A DNA stretch of 10,917 nt from Deltaproteobacteria bacterium. Its GTDB lineage: Bacteria; Desulfobacterota; Dissulfuribacteria; Dissulfuribacterales; UBA3076. The translations under genes were made by a program, and so were the position numbers. Under the pieces are notes generated by a model. That model had not been told where the DNA came from and did no database searches. It saw only the letters and a list, made by a program, of their open reading frames with translations. This document shows, one piece after another, positions 6,421-10,917 of the stretch. Where the stretch lies: assembly GCA_027004315.1 (NCBI GenBank), contig JALTHV010000142.1, forward strand, positions 1 through 10,917, in the 5' to 3' direction. Positions within the stretch are counted from its first letter, which is position 1, and each line of letters opens with the position of its first letter.

Positions 6421-6567
6421 GTAACTGTTCACGTCCCCGGCCAGCAGTAGCATTTTGAAGGGTTTCGGTGCGGATTAATGGGCAGAGTGCCCTGATCTTG
6501 TGCATCAGGCGATGCCCCTGAAACCCTGAAAAAGGCTACCGCTGGCCGGGGGAATATGAACGCTTAC
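6421..6567. repeat. Long hairpin (MITE-like) element, copy 2, complete
   Basis: The full element is 147 bases. Outer ends GTAACTGTTCACGT (6421-6434) and GAATATGAACGCTTAC (6552-6567) are imperfect inverted repeats. Inside them lie 32-base arms (6435-6466 and 6520-6551, 28 of 32 paired) and a 53-base core. The core holds two small perfect hairpins: GGGCA/TGCCC (6480-6492) and GCATC/GATGC (6502-6515). The core runs opposite to that of copy 1. The right end stops one base short of the zinc-ribbon gene's TAA and the left end is 20 bases upstream of the mpl start, so the element fills this gene gap. It encodes no protein. Confidence 0.87.
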
Positions 6568-6568
6568 C

Positions 6569-7204
6569 TTAATCCTGTTCATAATGGTATTTTCTTCCAT
6601 CCTTAAGTTCTATTATATGCTGCTGGGTACCTTTTTTAGATGATAGATGTAGGTTATCCTTCAGATAATTTAAATAACCACAAGGCCCAAATTGAGCGCC
6701 TGTCATCCTTTTTATGGAGATTATAATCCTCAAAATCACCTGTCTTATTAGTTCTTGCTCATATTCAATTTTGACTCTATTATATATTCTAACTAGCTCA
6801 TTAAATAATGGATCAGAAATTGGCTTTTGCTTTTTAAATATTACATAGTATAGATTTGTAAGGGCTTCTTTGACTTTATTATCGGTAAGATCAAATTGAC
6901 CTTTTATATAAGAGTCAGCAAAAAAGAGCTCAAAATTATAGGCGAGAGAAGCTGCCACTCTATTTTTAAAAACATCATCATGCTCTGAATGCGGGACACT
7001 TTCTAATAAGAGATTGAGCTCCTTTACTCTGCGAAGCCTTTCTTGATATTCCTCATTGCCAAGATATGGGCATCCCTCATCGCAGTCTATATTTTTTAGA
7101 CGGTTTTCCCCACAGCAGATAGGACAGATCAATTTGCCCAATGCAGGACAAAATCTCTTCGCTGTCCTCTTTTTACAATAGGCACATTTTACTTTTTTTA
7201 CCAT
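6569..7204 (-). CDS. Unrecognised Cys-rich zinc-ribbon-like protein, AT-rich gene
   Basis: I do not recognise this 211-residue protein by name. Its first 50 residues carry eight cysteines in a metal-binding arrangement: CAYC (7-10), C19, CPICC (27-31) and CDEGC (41-45), with KRFCPA before and CPYL after. This suggests two structural zinc sites. The rest is charged and probably helical (50-165), with no membrane segment, and ends in a short polar region after FGPCGYL (172-178). The ATG at 7204 has AGGGAG five bases upstream. The frame extends back to 7270, but that part would be read from the repeat end at 7220 and the HAD gene, so I reject it. Base composition is far more AT-rich than all neighbours (two hand-counted lines, 6781-6900, give 23% and 30% GC), suggesting later acquisition. 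Repeat sequences lie on both sides. Function unknown. Confidence 0.75.
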   Translation of the reverse strand: MVKKVKCAYCKKRTAKRFCPALGKLICPICCGENRLKNIDCDEGCPYLGNEEYQERLRRVKELNLLLESVPHSEHDDVFKNRVAASLAYNFELFFADSYIKGQFDLTDNKVKEALTNLYYVIFKKQKPISDPLFNELVRIYNRVKIEYEQELIRQVILRIIISIKRMTGAQFGPCGYLNYLKDNLHLSSKKGTQQHIIELKDGRKYHYEQD

Positions 7205-7219
7205 AAAAACTCCCTTTGC

Positions 7220-7238
7220 GTAACCGTTCACGTCCCCG
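7220..7238. repeat. Solitary left end of the hairpin element
   Basis: Nineteen bases beginning GTAACCGTTCACGT and running into CCCCG match the left end of copy 2 (6421-6439) with one substitution and in the same orientation. The rest of the element is missing. The site abuts the HAD gene's TAG stop (7239-7241) and sits between its end and the start of the zinc-ribbon gene. Confidence 0.7.
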
Positions 7239-7892
7239 CTATCCCAAGATGTAATCAATGAGCTCGGCATGTGAAGTCAGCACGGTATCTGCCTCAGAGA
7301 GACATTCTTTGTCAAGAGTGGTGGTAAGTGCAACACATGGAATGGCTGCGGCCTTGGCAGCAGTAATACCAGCGGGTGCATTCTCCACCACAAGACAGGA
7401 CTCCGGACCCTGCCCAAGGGCCGATAGGGCAGCCAGGTATGGATCCGGAAAAGGCTTTCTCCTGCTGACCTGATCTCCAGTGATGATGTGGTTCATGCGG
7501 TCCCTGATCTCAGATGGGAGGACATTTTCTACGATTTCTCCATAGGAACTTGTGACCAGGACCAGCTTCTGCCCTGCATCGCAGAGCCGCTTCAGGATAT
7601 GCGGCACCCCTGGAAACGGTCTGATCACGGATCGATAGTGGCTGACGAATATCTGTTCCTGACGCTCCAATATCGCATAGAATTGGTGACTATCCACAGG
7701 ACATCCGTTTTTTTGAAAGATCGCTGCGGCTGTATCCGGCTCTATCGCACCCTCATGGAGATAGAGGACTTCAGCAGACACTGAAAGCCCATGTTCAGAT
7801 AGGGCCTCCTGCCAGGCCCTTACATGATAAGACATGCTGTCAAGTATTACCCCGTCCATGTCGAACAATACAGATCCAGGCCTTTTTTTCAT
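7239..7892 (-). CDS. HAD-superfamily hydrolase, beta-phosphoglucomutase/phosphatase-like
   Basis: Cytoplasmic haloacid-dehalogenase-type phosphatase or phosphomutase; the substrate cannot be told from sequence. From the ATG at 7892 (217 residues): motif I FDMDGVILDS with nucleophile D11 and acid/base D13, an alpha-helical cap of the C1 type (about 20-85), motif II VTSS (113-116), motif III lysine in RRKPFPDP (K146), and motif IV VVENAPAGI, in which E170 N171 replace the more common E-D pair, a variant known in this subfamily. The start is chosen because it overlaps the yihY stop as ATGA; an in-frame ATG at 7910 would lengthen the overlap for no conserved sequence. Probably co-translated with the two genes before it. 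The solitary repeat end lies directly after its stop. Confidence 0.88.
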   Translation of the reverse strand: MKKRPGSVLFDMDGVILDSMSYHVRAWQEALSEHGLSVSAEVLYLHEGAIEPDTAAAIFQKNGCPVDSHQFYAILERQEQIFVSHYRSVIRPFPGVPHILKRLCDAGQKLVLVTSSYGEIVENVLPSEIRDRMNHIITGDQVSRRKPFPDPYLAALSALGQGPESCLVVENAPAGITAAKAAAIPCVALTTTLDKECLSEADTVLTSHAELIDYILG

Positions 7893-9289
7893 GGTGTAAC
7901 TATAGACCATTTCCTACCAGTCAGGGCAGACTTTGCAGACTTAAGGACTTCCTCTGCCAGGTATCCTCCTGGAGAAGGGGGGACCTCTGTACCGCATATC
8001 ACGTCTACAATCTCCGCAAGATTGATTTCGTCGGCCGGGGCTGCGGGTACGAATTGATCTTTCTTCCCGTCAACTCGCCTCAGCAGGCCCTTGCTCAATA
8101 GAGTTTTCACGACATCTGCTATATAGACATCGGGTTGTCTAAGATGCAGGACAAGGCTCGCATGGTCGCTGACTCGCCTTCCACGGAAGTCGACCAGGAT
8201 TGCCTGCATAATGTCAAAGGCAAGTGCCAGCCTGGTAACAGGATTGAGTACCAGGCCCCTCCAGAGATAACGCCGCCATACCTGGACCGCAAAGGCCATT
8301 TCTGCCCCTGACAAAAAGATTATCCAGCCTGTATATATCCAGATCAAAAAGAGCGGAAGAGTAGCAAAAGAACCGTAGATAGCATTATAGCGGGCTACAC
8401 CTATCTGGAGCCTAAGATAGACAAACTGTATCAGGATCCAGCCTATCCCGCCGAACAAGCCACCGACCATGGCCGGGAAGACTCCGACCCTGGTATTGGG
8501 AAGAAACTTGTAGAGTATACTAAAGGTAGCCACAATCAGCACTATTGGTACCATATTCAGCATGAGAGGCCCTAACCAGGTCACCCGGAGTATGACCTGG
8601 AGCCGGCTCAGGAGGGCAGGGCTTTGCAGGGTTGCCATAGTGGCCATGGCCAGGTTTATCGTTATGGGAAGCAGGATCATAAAGGCCAGATAATCCATGA
8701 TCTTCCGGCCCAGGGCCCGGCCGCTCCTGACATTCCATATATTATTCATGGCCTTCTCGATGCTGCTCAAGACGGCAATCGCAGTGATTACCAATCCCAG
8801 GATCCCAAAGGCACCCAAGGTGGCAAAGTTGGTGCGATCGACATAATTAAAGATCTGGTCTACGGCCTTATGAAGGTGGATGCCGAGGCCCTCCTGGGCA
8901 GGCACATGAGCGGGCCGTTGTCCCTGGCCTTCTCCGGACGGCTCCAATTGGTCTATGATACGATAGGCGGCCTGTCGCATCTGGTCTCCGGCCCCCAGGC
9001 CCTTTAATACTGCTGTCCCCAAGGCCAAGGTAGGGACCATGGACAGGACCACTGTATAGGTCAGGGCACTGGCACGAAGGGTTATGGAGTCACGGCGGAA
9101 TTCTTGGAATACTATGAAATGGATCCGTATGAGAGCCCGTATCGCCTTCTGCCATTTTTGTTCATCAGGACCAGGGGATGTTGACCAAATCCAGGCCATG
9201 AACGAACCCCATGCCTGTAAAAGCCTGTCTAAAAGGCCTATGGATCTCTGCCTGGCCTCTGGACTTTTAATAGGATCTTTATCATTCAT
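7889..9289 (-). CDS. YihY/BrkB-family inner-membrane protein with C-terminal soluble extension
   Basis: Polytopic inner-membrane protein of the YihY/virulence factor BrkB family. The family was once named ribonuclease BN in error; its biochemical role is unsettled. The 466-residue product has a charged cytoplasmic N-terminus (1-70), then hydrophobic segments at about 75-97, 155-177, 200-220, 243-262, 270-292 and 308-335, i.e. six helices as expected. Family landmarks include LTYTVVLSMVPTLAL (76-90), the AMNNIWNV stretch (180-187), YKFLPNTRV (260-268) and YGSFATLPLFLIWIY (305-319). Residues 345-466 form a soluble tail in which 355-410 resembles a winged helix; such tails occur in longer members. 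The ATG overlaps the stop of the upstream AsmA-like gene (ATGA), and its own stop overlaps the HAD start the same way. This fits a coupled envelope operon. Confidence 0.9.
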   Translation of the reverse strand: MNDKDPIKSPEARQRSIGLLDRLLQAWGSFMAWIWSTSPGPDEQKWQKAIRALIRIHFIVFQEFRRDSITLRASALTYTVVLSMVPTLALGTAVLKGLGAGDQMRQAAYRIIDQLEPSGEGQGQRPAHVPAQEGLGIHLHKAVDQIFNYVDRTNFATLGAFGILGLVITAIAVLSSIEKAMNNIWNVRSGRALGRKIMDYLAFMILLPITINLAMATMATLQSPALLSRLQVILRVTWLGPLMLNMVPIVLIVATFSILYKFLPNTRVGVFPAMVGGLFGGIGWILIQFVYLRLQIGVARYNAIYGSFATLPLFLIWIYTGWIIFLSGAEMAFAVQVWRRYLWRGLVLNPVTRLALAFDIMQAILVDFRGRRVSDHASLVLHLRQPDVYIADVVKTLLSKGLLRRVDGKKDQFVPAAPADEINLAEIVDVICGTEVPPSPGGYLAEEVLKSAKSALTGRKWSIVTP

Positions 9290-10893
9290 AGTTTTGGATC
9301 TTCTTTCCTTCCCTTTACTCCGGTAGTATCAAAAGTAAGAGCTGGCCTGTGTAGGGTACCTATGAGCTTGAGGAATATAACTGTATTATTCTCTCTATCT
9401 GTAAGGTATCTGGTTGCCAGTACGGGTCTTTTGAGCCTTTTACCAAATTCCGGCGATAGGCGCAGAGTCAAGGGAAGATCCAGTTTACCGTCCAGACCTA
9501 CAGAGCCATCTGCCAAGGCCTTGAGACCCCTGCTGTCCATCCGGGTCCTCAGAAAGGCCTTTCCCTTGGCAACCCGTAAGGTGCCTGAGATATCTTTAAA
9601 GGACAAGTCATTGAGTTCTCTGATGCCAAGCAGATTGGCTGCAATGCTGGTAACCGCAGTGTTTCGGATCCAACCGTCACGAAGGGTATAGTTGCCATCA
9701 GCAGTGAGGCTCTCCCGGATCTCTGGCCATTCTGTGCCGGTACCTGCAAAGGTGATAAATGACCCCAGCGTCCCGGAAACGGCATTCGAGGCCTCTTGGG
9801 CCACGGCAGAATAGAGGTCTGCCACCCGTACTGATGTCAATGCAAGTTGTCCCTTGAAGGCCGGTTCAGGTCTGGTCAGATCCACCTCAATCGCACTCTT
9901 GACTTCTCCCCCCAATGTCTTGCCAGATAGGTCCTTTGCCATCAGGATCCCCTTCTTCAGGGAGTATTTCATATAGAAGTCATCTACTCTGAAGCCTCTG
10001 TATATGGCCTGCCCTGCCTTCACTTCACCCCTGGCCCTGAGACCGAGGGAGACAGGCATTTTGGATCCGGAAGCCGACCTGAACAGACATGCTACCATGG
10101 CGATAATATGATCAAGGTCCAGGTTACTGCTGACGACATCTAATTGAATATCTGGAGTCCTGAGGTAGTCCCGGACCTGGCCCTCAAGATGGATCCGCTC
10201 TCTATCCCGATTGATATCCGTCTTAAATCCCAACCGGTCCTGATCGAAATCGCAGGTCCCTGAGACATGAGACCTTGCCTCATTATTATAATGGACATCG
10301 GCTGCAAAATTCAGTCTGCCCTGATAACGAAGTCTGGATAGGTCACGGCCTGCATCGGCAGATAATCTTAATCCTGCCTTGCCAAGTACAGAAGGCAATT
10401 CGTTGAAGGCATCCCTAAATACTATTCGGGCGTTATCTATGTCTATCAGCTCTGCCTTAAGGGCAACAGGCAGGCTAAATCTTGTCTTGTTTGCCTTCTC
10501 TAACAATAGTGGCACAGGCCCGAAGTTAAAACTGCCTCCATGGTCACGAGAGAGATGAAGGGTTGGGTCTTTGATGTGGACTTCGGTTACTAAAAATTGC
10601 CTCTGCAGGAGGGACCAAGGGTCGTATCGCAGCGTGAGGGCCTTGATAGTAAGGAAATCAGATCTCCCATCCCTTTCCTTTACAGAAAAGTCCTTTATAT
10701 CTATGCCATTCAGGATATTGATTTCTATCTTTCCGATAGCCACCTTACGGTCAAGCACCTGCTCAGCCCTGGGTATAATTAAGGCCTTTACCCGGTCTCC
10801 AGTCAGATAGAGATGCAGGAAGGCCAAAATCCCTATAAAGACAAGGGCTGCTGCAGCTACAAAATAGGTCAGTGCCTTGACAAGCCTGCCCAT
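9286..10893 (-). CDS. AsmA-like envelope protein
   Basis: Member of the AsmA/TamB-related group: inner-membrane anchored proteins with a long periplasmic beta-rich part, linked in other bacteria to phospholipid transport or outer-membrane homeostasis. The 535-residue product starts with a signal-anchor helix (about 7-30). It continues with the family's N-terminal pattern: GDRVKALIIPRAEQVLDRKVAIGKI (32-56) resembles the usual 'length-variable helix then GR-V-IGKI', then LNGIDIKDF (61-69). Residues 80-330 are alternating beta strands, and about 330-520 matches the AsmA C-terminal type region ending in LIGTLHRPAL. The ATG at 10893 has AGGAG seven bases upstream, so the gene is complete at its 5' end and starts just inside the window. 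It is first of the coupled set with yihY and the HAD gene. The exact function cannot be read from sequence. Confidence 0.85.
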   Translation of the reverse strand: MGRLVKALTYFVAAAALVFIGILAFLHLYLTGDRVKALIIPRAEQVLDRKVAIGKIEINILNGIDIKDFSVKERDGRSDFLTIKALTLRYDPWSLLQRQFLVTEVHIKDPTLHLSRDHGGSFNFGPVPLLLEKANKTRFSLPVALKAELIDIDNARIVFRDAFNELPSVLGKAGLRLSADAGRDLSRLRYQGRLNFAADVHYNNEARSHVSGTCDFDQDRLGFKTDINRDRERIHLEGQVRDYLRTPDIQLDVVSSNLDLDHIIAMVACLFRSASGSKMPVSLGLRARGEVKAGQAIYRGFRVDDFYMKYSLKKGILMAKDLSGKTLGGEVKSAIEVDLTRPEPAFKGQLALTSVRVADLYSAVAQEASNAVSGTLGSFITFAGTGTEWPEIRESLTADGNYTLRDGWIRNTAVTSIAANLLGIRELNDLSFKDISGTLRVAKGKAFLRTRMDSRGLKALADGSVGLDGKLDLPLTLRLSPEFGKRLKRPVLATRYLTDRENNTVIFLKLIGTLHRPALTFDTTGVKGRKEDPKL

Positions 10894-10917
10894 GAGATTA
10901 CTCCTTTTTTCTTATCT

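Noticed and set aside
6421..6567. CRISPR or insertion sequence with transposase
   Set aside because: Only two long copies and two fragments, without regular spacers and without coding capacity; no transposase gene in the window.
7205..7270. Upstream extension of the zinc-ribbon protein to ATG 7270
   Set aside because: The extra 22 codons are read from the repeat end and the HAD gene's 3' end, whereas ATG 7204 has a good AGGGAG site.

Overview
This window looks like chromosomal DNA from an anaerobic Desulfobacterota (former Deltaproteobacteria) relative. The evidence is indirect: a periplasmic-type tetrahaem class III cytochrome c, a long-form HisG next to a single-domain HisI, an AsmA-like envelope protein and a YajC/Tgt neighbourhood. 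No rRNA or other phylogenetic marker is present, so the assignment is an inference. Base composition is near 50% GC, except for one clearly AT-rich gene at 6569-7204.

Layout. Positions 1-327 (+) hold the 3' part of a tetrahaem cytochrome gene, closed by a terminator at 366-399. A minus-strand operon hisI-hisG-engB (2332 down to 481) follows, with hisI preceded by a good promoter that seems to leave almost no leader. A RimK-like ATP-grasp gene (about 2452-3288, +) is divergent from hisI; its start codon is uncertain. The rest is a long series of minus-strand genes, listed here in transcription order: AsmA-like protein, YihY/BrkB membrane protein and HAD phosphatase (each pair overlapping by 4 nt ATGA), an unrecognised Cys-rich zinc-ribbon-like protein, an Mpl-Tgt fusion, and YajC.

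The two most unusual things are the following. (1) One uninterrupted 866-codon frame encodes a complete murein-peptide ligase (Mpl) followed by a complete tRNA-guanine transglycosylase (Tgt). It joins cell-wall recycling to queuosine tRNA modification, and both active sites are intact. (2) A family of palindromic elements sits just downstream of minus-strand stop codons. There are two long hairpin copies (3668-3803 and 6421-6567) whose central cores lie in opposite orientation, one apparent 'empty' site made only of the outer ends (428-458), and one lone left end (7220-7238). Together with the full copy at 6421-6567, the lone end brackets the AT-rich zinc-ribbon gene.

Functionally the window mixes respiration (cytochrome), histidine biosynthesis and ribosome assembly (HisI, HisG, EngB), envelope maintenance (AsmA-like, YihY, Mpl, YajC) and tRNA modification (Tgt). 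Apart from the his genes, the translationally coupled AsmA-YihY-HAD set and the usual tgt-yajC order, I see no single pathway linking the genes. No tRNA, rRNA, CRISPR array or transposase gene was seen, and there is no gene-free stretch over 300 bases.
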